Part shown: positions 34,681-46,572 of the stretch, piece by piece
How positions within the stretch are numbered: position 1 is the first letter of the stretch
Layout of the letters: every line of letters begins with the position of its first letter
Source of the DNA: Eurosta solidaginis
Lineage: Eukaryota; Arthropoda; Insecta; Diptera; Tephritidae
Length of the DNA: 64,000 bases
NCBI RefSeq assembly: GCF_040869045.1
Contig: NC_090321.1
Span: forward strand, 183,615,596-183,679,595
Direction of reading: 5' to 3'
The notes under the pieces: generated by a model
Told to the model about the DNA's origin: nothing
What the model saw: only the letters and a program-made list of their open reading frames with translations
The model's database searches: none
Program-made: the position numbers and the translations under genes

Positions 34681-36417
34681 CAAGCCTTGAACATTTATGA
34701 AAGCGATATCATCGTAGACATTCTGAGCTGGCGCTCCCAACAGCTGAATTTTGTGAGTCTTGCGGGGCACTGCTAATGGTTAAAGCCATCTTACGGGCGT
34801 CGTAGCTACTTATGAGCGTTGGAGGGGGTGGAGGTACACTCAGGCACGGATCGCAGGATGCCGTTGGGCGTGAACAACAGTGAACCCCAAACGTCTTGTA
34901 GAGACCGCGAGGACAGATTTCGGGGTTTAGATAAGCCCATCCCGTTCATTGTATCTATCTCTTGTACGTGGCACGCAAACTAGACAACAAGGGACTGTGT
35001 AATATGTAGCCTTTTCCAGCAGACGTAGCAGGCCATATTCTGATTGAACTGATTTTCGGTTTGGAGCCATTGGCTCCTCAAATAATTTAAGGAACCAGTT
35101 TGCTGTTCTTTACATCACTAACGTCTATATGTAAGCACAAAAATTGTGTTCAAGTTCAGGTCCATTTAGTTGAGATAAAAAAGTTTGCCTTTAGCTGTTG
35201 CTGTTACTCTTCGGTGCAAAGTGCAGTTTCCAAACTTATCGAGGATGCAAAGAAGCAGCACAGAATTTCCACTATAACGGTTGCATACACATAAATATTT
35301 GCACATAAACAACGATATTGAAAGAAGATCTTAATGCAGATGTGCATGAAGTCACTAACACTTAAAAACGAATAACTGTTTAATGAACATTTAAGTGAGC
35401 TTAAATACACAAACAAACAAATATATAAAAATACATACAAATTCGCAAACCAATCTGCAACAACAATAAAGGTAGCTTAATATGCAAAAGAATGTGGCAA
35501 CCACCGGCATTAGGGGGGAAAAGAAAACAACAAAAAAAGCATTCAAAATCCTCCATTCTGCATAACGAATTTGCATATGATGTGCTATAGCGTGCAACAT
35601 CAACAAAAAAAACATGTTGCAACAACAATGGCAACTGCACCGGTTGCAGCAACTCAAGCAACAACAATACCAAACACCTGTTGCTACAACTTACCGCGCT
35701 GCGCACTAAGCTATAGCTAGAATCCTGTCTGTTTGTCTGTCGCCTGCTTGTACGACGCCGAAGTGTTGGCAAAATTTATGCACAACAAACAACTTGCAAC
35801 ACATTGCAACTGGTGCCTTCTTTGGGTTGTGCATGCAAATCTTCCTAAACATGATTTTGTGTTTGTGCACTTTTTACATGAATTTTTACTCCTTAGTGGC
35901 GTCTTGATTGCTTTCTGAATGTGTTCAATGGTCATTGTTGTTGCGTGGAAATGGAAAAATTTATAATCATAATAATAACAATTAAGTTGAAATTTATATG
36001 CAAAACAACAGTTAGTTTGAACATTTAATAAGCATTCGATAAAAAAAAGCTAGAGAGGTGAACAATCGAGTGTCTCTTTTTTTAAGCGAAGAGCTCAGCA
36101 CAGTGGTTAGTAGTGGGTAAAACTGAGTGAATAATCCAGAATCTTCAAGAAGCTTCACTCCGCTGGAAGGACCAGGTGTAAAACGGGTTAGATTCCCTTG
36201 GAGTTGCCCATTGGCGCCAATTAGCTCAACAAAGAAGCGATTGACGCGTCTTGTTTGTGGCCAAAGCTGTTTAAACGGTTAAGCGCCAATAATGTAAGTA
36301 AGTAGTCCAGACTTTTCATGAGACCTTATGGCAGGTCTTTTATGGGAAGCGAATTGTAGAACTAGATTTTCACTTAGAGAAGAAGCAATTCTTACATTAA
36401 GAAACCGAACATAAGAC
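34681..36417. other. Unclassified; CAA-rich low-complexity tract at 35595-35680
   Basis: 35595-35680 carries repeated CAACAACAA and TTGCAACAAC words, common in fly introns and intergenic DNA. The overlapping cysteine-rich minus frames at 35391-35772 are translations of this tract and have no start, homology or codon support. 34790-35050 is GC-richer than its surroundings but I do not recognise it. Confidence 0.45.
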
Positions 36418-36618
36418 TTATTAGGTGGAGTGTTAGCCCCCGTAGGAGAAGCTCAATTAGAGGACTTGAAGATCTGTTGTTAAATTCCAATATGACTGAT
36501 CTCGATCTTAGATAAATTTTGCGGAGATCAGCGTAAACCGAAGAAGAAACACTTTCGGCTAGTTCTTGACAAAGCTTATCAATCAAGCATGATGTGACTT
36601 GATAACTCCACCTAATAA
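36418..36618. repeat. Short inverted repeat pair, possible 201-bp MITE
   Basis: TTATTAGGTGGAGT at 36418-36431 is repeated inverted as ACTCCACCTAATAA at 36605-36618, a perfect 14-bp match. A target duplication is not evident. The 64-codon minus frame inside has no known feature. Confidence 0.4.
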
Positions 36619-37699
36619 ACCTCCATGCAGCTGGAGCAGGAAGGATCCTTAAATATGTTCAACCGTATGGACTGTCATAGTACAGATACTTAACAGACGA
36701 TGAATAAGCACAACTATCTCCGCAGATCGTTTGCTATGCGTCTGCGGGTAGAAAGATCTTGCTAGCCTTCAAGATGGAACCAGCTGGTGGTCTGCGCGAA
36801 CTTGACTTTCCCACAGCGATCCGCGTTTGGTTCAATTTTGCCCATTCATGCTATGAGGATATTGGTATAAAAATTAATTCGATCTCCTCATAAAAAACAT
36901 TGCCACCAACCTAAACCTCCAACTGTGACCCGTTCGCTAAGCAATTACCTAGTCGCTTGAGTTGGGCCCCTAACCCCATTCCTCTTCTGATGGAATGAAA
37001 TCGTTGAAGTTCACACAGGAGTCAGTTTTCCACATACAATAGCCTAAAAGGGTCTGCAATAAAGTCGCTGTTGGTAAGAATGCTGTCGGAGTCGAGAGAG
37101 TCTTTAGCCCAAATCACGAATCCTTGTCCCCAATTATGAAGTATCTTAAGGAGTAGAATGGCATCCGAGCTTGTAGGGCTTGAAGGAAATTATAGCCTAT
37201 GAAATTTGGCTTTCCCGCACGGGAATGACATACACTCCTTCCGCGACAGGCAGTGCAGGTTGAGGTTCCTGCGTCACCGCGTCATCGACAAAGTTGTCAT
37301 CCATCAGAAGTTGCAGTAGTTCCTATTTGCAGAAGCTACTTTACGAACCCCGCTTGGTATTTCTGTTGTTCTGTTCTGTCTAATTTGCATATACTCAACT
37401 CCACCTTGTTGAGCTCCCAGTCCGAAAGTTCTTCACCCCGCATGGCCATATTTAACAACTATCGACTGAAGCTCTAACGTCGTCAGACCGGTTATCGCAG
37501 TTTCAGAGAATTCCAAATTTACGGTGGACGCCTCAGGCTGTAATTCCTCCAACTTCCTAAAATAGTGAACCCAGTTTTGTCTTCGGGGACTTGGAAAATA
37601 CAATAACTCATTGTTTATAAGAAGCATTCCATACAACTCCTCAGAGTAAGTCAAGGAGCTTGACATTTTTGATATGTGATCATTGTGAGCAAAGAGCTG
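36619..37699. other. Unclassified sequence
   Basis: No gene or repeat recognised. Frames at 37253-37477 and 37433-37666 overlap on opposite strands and lack support. Confidence 0.45.
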
Positions 37700-38075
37700 T
37701 TTTGGAATTGATGTGATATCGAAAATTTGTCAAAAAGTTATCATTTTGCTGTGGGAGAGCTATCGATTTGTTATCATAAAACGTACGATTCATTATCGGG
37801 AAGTTATCGATTTCTTATCAAAAAGTTGTCGGTTTGTTATCGAAACGATATCAATATTTTATTGAAATATTATCGATTATTAATGAAAAGGTCACCGAAT
37901 TGTTATCAAAAAAATAAAGATTAATTATTGGAAAGTTATCGGAGTGCTAACTATTTATATTTGCGTTTAGATATCAATTTGTTATGAAATGTCTATTGAA
38001 AATTTCTCGATTTTTTATCGGATGGTTACGAATTTATTATTGGCGTGTTATCGATTTGTTAACTACGATTCATCG
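37700..38075. repeat. Degenerate GTTATCGATTTGTTATC minisatellite
   Basis: TTATCGATT and TTGTTATCRAAA words recur roughly every 20-25 bases (for example near 37739, 37763, 37808 and 38050), mixed with point changes. The 65-codon frame 37727-37924 shows the same peptide word with variation (CYHK, CYRN, CYQK), the signature of a translated repeat. Confidence 0.7.
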
Positions 38076-39704
38076 GCCTGTTAACTTCAATCCTTGGGTA
38101 GGCGCTAGTTAATTTAAAAACATTATATGACTAGGCGCGTATACATATATTTACATATAGAACTTTACGAGAACCTGGTACGTAGGCCTTTTTTGTTTAA
38201 ACTTTTTATTCTAAACACACTGTTTGTCATATAGTATCTAGTAATAAGCACTAGCAAATGTTTACCCTCCGCACGCTGTGCCCTACGGCGTGAGCGACGA
38301 TAACGGAACACTAATGTGCTGATCATGATCAGCGTTGATCGCCATTGAGGTGGTGTTTGAATGTGAGTTGGCACTGAAAGAAATTGCAAACTGCAACTGT
38401 GACGGATGTAGTTACTATTAAAAACAAATACAAGTAGCTATGAGAGACTCAACAACAACAACGGAGACTCAAGACAAATAACCAGTTCGCTTATCAAATG
38501 CAAAAAAGGCCGCATTCTAATGTCGGCTATTGAAATAAGCGAAAAAAAATCATTGCCTAACAAAAACTCACTTCTACGAATATTAAAGCTGCACGCTCAT
38601 AATAGTGCAAATTTGCAAACAAATGCAAAACGGCTGGCGCGTACTTTTCCACCACACTGTACGTGCTTTTTTTTGCACATTTTTTGCAGCAAGATCGCAC
38701 ATCGTTAGCTCCTACCAGGTTTTTTCTGATATTTTTTTAAATTTGTTAATTCTTGTTTTTTTTATGTGTTTAATTTCGCAATCATTGTTGCTTTTACAAA
38801 AGCTGATGGGTATTTATTAATTATAAGACCACGTTGTAGCATTTAGCACTTTAATGCGATTGTGCGCATGCGTCGTTTGAATTACATATCTTTTATTGCC
38901 TGCATTTATGCATTTACTGTGTGTTTGCTTTTTTTAGTTTTAACAGTATTTTAATGTTCCTCTTTATATTAGCGAGTTGTATGTTGGTTTTTATTTCTTA
39001 ATGAAAGTGATGACTGCAAAAGAGAAATTTCTTAATACAGGTACTCATACCAAAATTACAGTGATTCACCTATTACGAGTATGATTATATTCACGTGATT
39101 TTGCAACTGGATTTACTTATTCAAAAAAATTAGTTTAATAAGTTCTTTCCTCAAGCCCTCTTCCTTCATACATTCTCTTTAATAGTAAATATTATAATTT
39201 TAAATAAACATTTAAATACTCAAAACTGCAAGGTCTTGCATACGTCACATTTGATACTTGTTCATTACCCGTTTACCGTAAAGTGAACTTTGCGTTGAGC
39301 TGAACTATAGCCTAGGGTATTTCATAAACCTTCCATTATGCGTCACGCATATGATTTTCCAATGATCTTCTCAATTTGTATTCACGTAAGTACCCTAAGT
39401 CGCGTGTATGAAAGTCAGCATAAAAGATGGCATCATATCCGTTATTTTAACCCTAAACAATCCACATGTGTCCAACGGACACACTGTCAAATAATTTTGC
39501 ATTTAAGGCTTACAGTTCTTAGATCTGCAAAAATTATGTTTAATGTTTTCTTTTTGTCTGCAAAATATCTTAAGTATGGCAAGTTAGCCCTATATAACAA
39601 ATTATTTAAAGTTCTAACCTATCAACCCAGAATTGTCCAAAGGATACTTGCTAACTTTTTTCCAAAATTATCAAGCCTTTTATATCCCATCGCTTAGTAT
39701 ATAC
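38076..39704. other. Unclassified AT-rich sequence
   Basis: No element or gene recognised; the open frames here are short and featureless. Confidence 0.45.
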
Positions 39705-40429
39705 TGTAACGTATTTAGGGAAATCCTGGTTATTTATGCACCTTCTGCTAACGTTCGAATCGCTAAACTGTTGAATAAATCACTCCAATATTCAGTATAT
39801 AATATTGTAACGAACTTACTTGCAAATCCTCTTATTTGCCCTTTTGCTAAGTTCGTATCACTAAACAGTTGAATAATTAATTCCAATATTGAATAATGGA
39901 AAAATGGCCTTTATTATAGTACTTCAGAATAACACTTATACTTTGCAACTAGCTGGCTTAATAACCAAACTGATAGCTTAAATAAAACTGACTTTCAAAA
40001 TAATACTGCTATGGCTCGCTAGATAGCGTCTTAATCGAAACTGCTTGATAGCTCAAATCAAACTGAATTACAGCGCCTCTACATTTGTTGCCTTTTATAC
40101 TCTTTGATTTCAACGTTCGCATATTCTAGGCGCTTCCATTTCCAGAATCTACTAGATACCATCAGCTCTCAAACTTCTCAGCTGTAACTACAATTGCACG
40201 ATTTTATAGCTTCTCCCATTGCATACTTTCAGGAGTATCTCAGATATATGCATGTGTTTGTGCATTGATTCTCCGCTGCTCGTATACGTACATGGTACAT
40301 ATGTGTAGACGCAATTATTGTTTCGTTTATGTAGATACATAATGATTGATCTATGGATGTGCATGATATCACTGTTTAGCATCGGCTTAGTGATAGCAGC
40401 ACCCCTTAGTTTTGCTAATATTCGTAACA
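39705..40429 (-). mobile_element. 3' LTR of a Ty3/gypsy retrotransposon (725 bp)
   Basis: Plus-strand ends are TGTAACGTATTTAGG (39705) and ATATTCGTAACA (40429). On the coding (minus) strand the LTR therefore runs TGTTACG...CGTTACA, the usual TG...CA with a short inverted repeat. It abuts a purine-rich tract and the pol remnant at 40441. Near the left end two related ~100-bp blocks occur in tandem: TGTAACGTATTT...CACTCCAATATTC at 39705-39800 and TGTAACGAACTT...AATTCCAATATTG from about 39810. The boundary could thus be read at either TGTAAC. The partner 5' LTR is not in the window. Confidence 0.78.
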
Positions 40430-40440
40430 CTGCCCTCCAC
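40430..40440 (-). other. Polypurine tract next to the LTR
   Basis: GTGGAGGGCAG on the minus strand lies directly between the pol stop codon (40441-40443) and the LTR start, the expected place for plus-strand DNA priming. Confidence 0.7.
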
Positions 40441-42290
40441 TTAAGTCTGAACGTCCCGATCAGACAAATCTGCCGATCTAAACGTTGCCAGCTTTTCCAA
40501 ATGGACCACTTTCATTTTGGTTAGTGGTTTACCGATGGTTTGTATGCGGTACACTACATCGTTGATCCGTTTTACAACTTTGTATGGGCCTTTCCAATTA
40601 CAGTGCAATTTCGGGGACAAACCTTTTTTACGTTGTGGGTTGTATAACAGCACCAAATCTCCTTACTGAAAACCTTCCGAATTAAGTGCCTTATCGTATC
40701 TGGCTTTCATCTTGTCACTCATAATGTTTGTTCGTTACCTTATCAGATGATGTATTTCTCTTAGCTCTTCTTCCAAATCACTAGTGGATTTCTTGGCATT
40801 TCTCTTCGCATTGGCATCTATCTCAAACTCCAAATCAGCTGGCAGTCTAAGGTCATTGCCAAAAATTACTTTTGCAGGGGTTTGGCCCGTTGTCTCATGT
40901 ACTGCTGATCGGTAAGCCATCAAGAATAAAGGTATGCGGGTATCCCACTCTTTATGGTACTTGTCTACTACTTTCCTTAAGTGCTCCTCCAATGTTCTAT
41001 TGGATCGTTCTACCATACCATCGGATTAAGGATGCAATGCAGTTGTCCGTGTTTTTCGAATGCCAAATGATTTACACATTTACTGGAACACAGCTGATTC
41101 GAAATTCCTGCCTTGGTCAGAATGTAACTCCATTGGTACACCATACCTTGCAACCCAATTGTTTATAAACACTTCTGCTACCGTTTCCTCTTCTTGATTT
41201 GGGATTGGTTATACCTCTGGCCATTTGCTGAAATAATCCATAACTACCAGTACATATTTGTTTCCGCCGTTGCTAGTAGGAAATGGACCAGCGATCCTTT
41301 CAAATGGCGCACCTGAGTTGTATTGCTTCATCTGGCATGACTTCGGGTTCTGGGCCCTTTCGCTCTGCTGCAAACCTCGCAGTTCGCAATCAACTCAGTG
41401 ACCGACTGACGGCAACCAACCCCATAGAATCTCTGTTTAATCTTCTCTAGCGTCTTCGTGATTCCAAGATGACCTCCGCTTGGACCATTATGCAGCTCGC
41501 TGAGCACGTCAGGAATCCTCTTTCTGGGAACAACTATCAGTTTCTTCTTGCATTTACCATCCTCACTCTCCCATACTCGATGAAGGCAACCGGATATTAA
41601 TTCTAAATTGTTCCACTGTGCCCAATATGACTTCGCAATGGGACTCTCTTCTGACATCTCTTCTCTGTTTGGTCTTTCGTTTCGTTCGAGCCCTTGCATA
41701 ACACGTGACAGATCTGTATCTTCTAGCTGACACTTTCTTAGCTGTTCCTTGTCCCATTCATCTGTACATGTTATAGTCATTAGCCGGACATCTATAATGT
41801 CTTCTTTAGCCTCGGCTTTTGAACAGTGCTTGCGTTCCAAACTACATGGTCTTCGTGACATTGCATCGGCATTTCCATGGGTACTAACTTTTCGATGCTC
41901 AATGGAAAATTCATAGCTTTGTAGTCGCTCGATCCACCGTGCCAATTGTTCTACCGGATTACGGAACTGCAGAAGCCATTTTAAAGCTGCGTGATCTGTC
42001 CTGACACGGAATCTTTCCCAATGCGATGATGTCGTCCAGGTACACCAAGCATGTTTTCCAATGTAGTCCTTTTAATACCTGATCCATGAGTTTCTAGAAA
42101 GTAGCTGGTGCATTACATAGTCCAAAGGGCATTACTGTAAATTGCCAAAGACCATTTCTGACGCTGAAGGCTGTTTTCTCTTTGTCTTCCTCCTTCACCT
42201 CCACTTGCCAGTAGCCGCTTTTCAAGTCCAGTGGGGAAAACCATTTCGTACCAGAGAGCGAGTCCAGGGAAAGCTCTCTCCTGTAGATGT
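40441..42290 (-). pseudogene. pol: Decayed Ty3/gypsy pol: RT, RNase H end and integrase
   Basis: From the N-terminal side (high coordinates): RT blocks with SPLDLKSGYWQ and FGLCNAP (42094-42290), a TAG stop (42094-42096), then a YLDD catalytic motif (plus 42031-42042). Within about 15 codons this runs into the end of RNase H (TDHAALKW, about 41990), so the RT thumb/connection and most of RNase H are deleted. Next comes HGNADAMSRR and an HHCC integrase finger (GGHLG ... NCEVC, about 41350-41480). After a broken stretch (41017-41327) come the integrase C-terminal half (NRTLEEHL, AYRSAVHETTG; 40735-41016) and a GPY/F module (KLHCNWKGPYKV; 40441-40656). Gag, protease and the 5' LTR are absent. 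The order RT-RNaseH-IN with GPY/F places it in Ty3/gypsy. Not functional. Confidence 0.9.
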
Positions 42291-42317
42291 TCTGAAGGAG
42301 TATTCTGAGCACAAGTA

Positions 42318-43180
42318 CACTCAGACAAAAGCGATGTTCTAAAATCCAGCACCACCGGACTCAATTCAAGCTTTTCATGTTCTTACTTTTTGGTTCTTGG
42401 AAAACGTACAACCAGTTCTTAAAACAACAACCTTTTTTTTGAACTGAACCATTTTCTTGAAAAGAGAACGACTGGTTTTAAAATATGAACAAATTTTCTA
42501 TTAATGAGAATAATGCTCTTAAATTAAGTTAAAGAAAGAAGAAACGGCACAATGTTATATAAAATACTTGGCACAAGCTATCAAGCAGTCGTAGTGGCCC
42601 AGCGGTTATGATGTTGCGGTTGCGATCGCGTGGCGCGAGTTCGATCACAGTCAAACTCTAAAATTTTTTTAAACAATTTTTTAACTTTTATTTTTCGTTC
42701 AATTAGATTTTCCATTCACTTATGCACAGATAATTCTCAAACTTGTTATGAAATGTCTTAAGTATGCAGAGTACGTTTTCAAATAAGAATGATTTCTCAA
42801 AAAAAAAAAAAAATATATGAAAAAACGCATATTATGCATTTTCTCTTAAACTTTTGGCTTTTAATAAAAAATGTTTGTTATAAATATCTATAAAAAAATA
42901 ATTAAAAAAAAAATAAATGTGTACCAATTGTAAAAAAATACTTTCCCCACCCATGATCAAGCACAAGCCGTTATTGAATTGAGAACGAGAACTGTTAAAT
43001 CGACCACAAGTCGCTCTCGAAGCGTAAGAACGAAAGATCTTATTTCAAGCACAAATAGTGCTTGGTGTGACAAGCCTATCGGTCACGATTTGAAAAAACG
43101 TACTTAACATACTTTTGTCACGGAATGTTCTTAATTTTGAACTTGTTTCGTTCGTTTTAGAACGATTTTTTCTGTGAGTA
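42318..43180 (-). mobile_element. M3: third M-family transposon, inverted relative to M1
   Basis: Left end CACTCAGACAAAAGCG, right end ATTTTTTCTGTGAGTA. The interior matches M1/M2 in reverse (CCAGCACCACCGGACTCAAT, GGTCACGATTTGAAAAAACG). TA flanks both sides (42316-42317, 43181-43182); the last element base has changed G to A. It lies a few tens of bases beyond the last recognisable RT sequence of the gypsy remnant, so it probably inserted into or beside it. Confidence 0.9.
42592..42648 (+). promoter_or_regulatory. tRNA-like internal pol III boxes in M3
   Basis: TGGCCCAGCGGTTATGATG and GAGTTCGATCAC on the plus strand fit A- and B-box patterns. They are conserved with M2 despite heavy decay elsewhere in the element. 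Confidence 0.5.
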
Positions 43181-44271
43181 TAAGAGAACATGGCCTAGGA
43201 TATCACAATGTAAATTGCACCACATTTTGTATACGTATAAGGGTAAGTTGTGGAGTTGTCGTATACTCCTTAAATACTCATATATTATTCCTTAAGTCAT
43301 CCTTAAGGATTTTACCAGTACTCCACAACATATCCTCATACATGTAAACATAGCAAAAATTTCGACACAAAAATTGCAAGAGTTGTATGAAATTACTGCG
43401 TTTTGCCATGAAACTTCTTTTTGGGAACATTCCATCGCAGGGGGATCCCCCCTCGGCAGTGGTTTGGCAAACACACTCTGCCATGAAAAGCTTCTTAACA
43501 TGAACTATAATATGCAAGGCAAGTATGAAGATACAATAAACCTCTAGTCACAATTTGCTGTGAAAAAAAACAACATATAAACACTAAAGATTAATTTGAA
43601 TTTGAAACTTGATTACCACACAACAGCTAGACGGTAGGTGTGAAGCAAGTTGCTACACCGAAATTACAAGTGACGAATGACTACAAGTTTAACGCTTCAC
43701 GCGTCGCAACATATTTAGGCTCTTTCGTAAAAAATAAATAAAAAACTGAAAACAAAGTAACACAAATCAAACAAATGTGATTTGAGAGCGCCAGAAACTT
43801 GATGCTGATAAAAATAAATCAAACAGTTGATGTGATGGCGCTTGATTGTCACTTTTGCGTTGGCGTATGAGGCGCGCTGCGACAAACCTCGCTTTCATCT
43901 ACAATTACTTGGTTATTTTTGTTCGTGGTTTTTCAAATATACCAAACTTTTATTTGTGACTGGTTTGTAAAGTTGCGTCATTCAGATTGGGAGACAAACA
44001 GAAAAAAAAAATAACAAATCAGTCAAGGTTTAGATGGATTTTTACACTTTTAACTACTTGCGAAATTTTCAAATACTTACGTAATAGCAGATAAAATTTA
44101 ATAAAAAAAATAAAAAAACATTTATTGTTTAGTCGTGTGAAGAAAAAAAAAAAAACAGTTGTGATTTTCCTAATGTTAAACTCTTTCAATTAGCGCCACA
44201 GCTAATTAAACTGCACATGCGTGGGTTGCTACACTTCTCCTCAGCTCCCTCCCTCACTTGACATATGCGTA
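43181..44271. other. Unclassified sequence
   Basis: No element or gene recognised. The two overlapping frames near 43278-43517 are the same strand in different frames and lack support. Confidence 0.45.
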
Positions 44272-44688
44272 CACTCAAAAAAAAAAGCTGATATCAAGGC
44301 AGTGCTAAATAATCATCAATATGCTACTTTGGAGTATCAATTATTCTTCATCAACCGTGTTATGCAATTGATATTTTCGAAATTGGCAATTTGATATTTT
44401 CAAACTTTATGGTTTGATACTAACAAGTATCAATTTGATATTTTGTATGTGTTACCAACTTGATACTCTCTCCTATTATTTCTGCCATAACATAGTATCT
44501 ATTTGATAATTTTTTTTTATCCAATTGATACATTTTTGGTATCAGTTTGAAATTATTTTTTATTAAATTGATAGTTTTTGCCATCTAATATAATACTTAC
44601 TTTTTATAAAACTGATACCAGTTTTAGTATCATTTTGATACTTCCATAAGTTCTACCATTTCCCAAAAAGAAAATTCTTTTTTCAGTT

Positions 44689-45102
44689 TTAAAATGTTTT
44701 TATTCTTAAAAGGCAAATTCCTTTTACATTGTGGTACATGTGAATAGGGGGTCCTTCGAACTCAGTTATATTGTTTATTTGTGAAACATTTTCTTTTATT
44801 CCAACTTCGTAGCACTGGTAGTGCTCATTTAAACCTTTTATATTATGAAGTTGACTTAAAATATATATTTCATTACTATGACTTATCAGAATATGTTTAA
44901 TTTTCTGCAAAGTTAACATATTTGTACGAAGAGTTAAGAAGTAATCTTCTTTATAAATTAATCCATTATAATTTAAGTGCGGTATTGTAGTATTTTCAAA
45001 ATAAATATTGACATTAGACAGTACGTAAGCAAAAGCTGACGTTTCTATGTTACAATATTTTTTTTTGGAGGATCTGGTATGTATTTGAAATTGCATTTTC
45101 AT
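44689..45102 (-). pseudogene. Coding remnant inside the 44272-47815 transposon (C-terminal piece?)
   Basis: A 137-codon frame without a known domain name. The closing part, HYQCYEVGIKE then a GPPIHMY stretch and ICLLRIKTF, reminds me of the C-terminus of a large uncharacterised insect protein family often found with transposons. That is memory, not a search. It lies downstream of the zinc-finger frame on the same strand, so both may belong to one broken gene. AT-rich codon use like its neighbours. Confidence 0.45.
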
Positions 45103-45297
45103 ATTGTTCTAAAAATGTTGTAAATTTAATGAAGCTTTTATACTTAACGAATATGTAAAGAAGACATTTTAGCTTCTCTATACTTTGACTTATTTCTTTT
45201 TTTGAATAACTTGTATTCCTTGTCAATGTTGGTTAAAGGATTAGAGCAAAAATTTAGGATTTTTTTTTGTTTTTATATGGAATTCTTCTGGGATGAT

Positions 45298-45834
45298 TTA
45301 AAAAAAAAATTGTTTTAAAGCGTCTGCAATAGCTAAATTTGTAGTGTGTATATTTTCTTGTATAAACAAAATATTTTTTCTACAAAAATTATCTTTTGCG
45401 TAACATTTCATTAAAATATCTTGACAAACTTGTGCGATGAGACTTTCAAACTTTGAAAATACTTCATCTTTACATATAGTGATATCATTATCATCTTCAC
45501 TACTATTAGTTGTGGTCTGAAAATAGATTACTGACTCATTACAGTAGTACATTTTTCTTTCAAAATTATTATTGGAATATTTATGTGTTACACTGGTGTC
45601 AATATTAGTTTTCAATAGCTCAGTATTGCTTACAATTTTAGTATTTCTGAATAATTTTAAATTCATATGCCTTTTTATGTGTACTTTAAATCTTTTTAAA
45701 CTTGTATATTCGTGATTACAATTATTGTGAGTACATTTGTAAATATCTACTTCATTTAACCCATGATGTAATTTGAAATGTGAGTACAAATCTCTCAAGT
45801 TAACAAAATCTTTATGGCATTTAAAACAAAACAT
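45298..45834 (-). pseudogene. C2H2 zinc-finger protein N-terminus, transposon-encoded
   Basis: A 178-codon frame starting with MFCFKCHKDF. Finger 1 is C-x2-C (residues 3 and 6) with H-x4-H (residues 19 and 24). Finger 2 is C-x4-C (CTHNNC) with H-x3-H (HIKRH). It then has an acidic/Ser stretch (SSEDDND, about residue 112) and a Cys-containing tail (CQDILMKCYAKDNFC), and ends in FFF. Two N-terminal fingers suggest DNA binding, plausibly at the transposon ends. The frame stops early with no catalytic domain, so it is probably a truncated remnant. A small active protein cannot be excluded. Confidence 0.65.
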
Positions 45835-46251
45835 TGTTGCCCAAATAAACTGAACAGTGTTACTGCATTTACATACAATGGCTTAAATTTCGTATAAGAT
45901 TAGTTACACATAGTTTTTTTACATCGTAAGAAGTCCAAATATCGTAAAAAATGTTGTAAAAAGCTCCATACCTGATAGGATTAATCTGGGTATTTCAAGG
46001 AAAATATTTGATAAATTTTAAAGCAAATGTCCAATGAAACTACAACCGAGCTAAATTTAAATTTGTGGTAACCAAAGCTCATGTAAAAATCTGTTAAATT
46101 CAAAAGATCAATTATAAACGACTGTATTGGCGATTTCACCCTGTGGAATTTTTAGTATGCAATTCTATTTGGTGTTGTAAATAATTTATCATTGCTATAT
46201 GTAAAATGGAACTATTCACGGGGTTTTGTATGGTTGCTTTACGATGCACTT

Positions 46252-46572
46252 TCAATCTCCTTCATTTATTATATACCGGTGTGTTGGTTTTAAAATAGTG
46301 TGAAGTAGCATAAAATAAATGGAGTTTCTTGAATCTAAAGTAAAGATTAATTTAGACGAGTATTTCATTATAAATAGGAGATTATGGGACTTACTTATGT
46401 CGACCTCGCCTTTTGCAGATGTCAATATATTCCTGTAGTATTTGTCCTTTACGTTGTGCTCAAAGTAAGCAATAAGATTTGGTAATGCTTCACCCCATTT
46501 CGACGTTAATATGAATTGTTTTTCAGGGTAAAGTTCTTTAAAATTTTCTTCAACCTGAAAAAATATGTACAT
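46252..46572 (-). pseudogene. Coding remnant upstream of the zinc-finger frame
   Basis: A 106-codon frame with FKELYPEKQF, a KWGEALPNLIAYFEH helix-like stretch and LLFIMKYSSKLIF. It could be an exon of the same transposon gene: on the minus strand a pyrimidine-rich TATTTTTTCAG precedes VEENFKEL (about plus 46548-46560), resembling a 3' splice site. No domain recognised. Confidence 0.4.

Noticed and set aside
35391..35772. Cysteine-rich minus-strand frames that look like secreted peptides
   Set aside because: They overlap one another in different frames across a CAACAA low-complexity tract; the cysteines come from TTGTTG/TGCTGC on the other strand.
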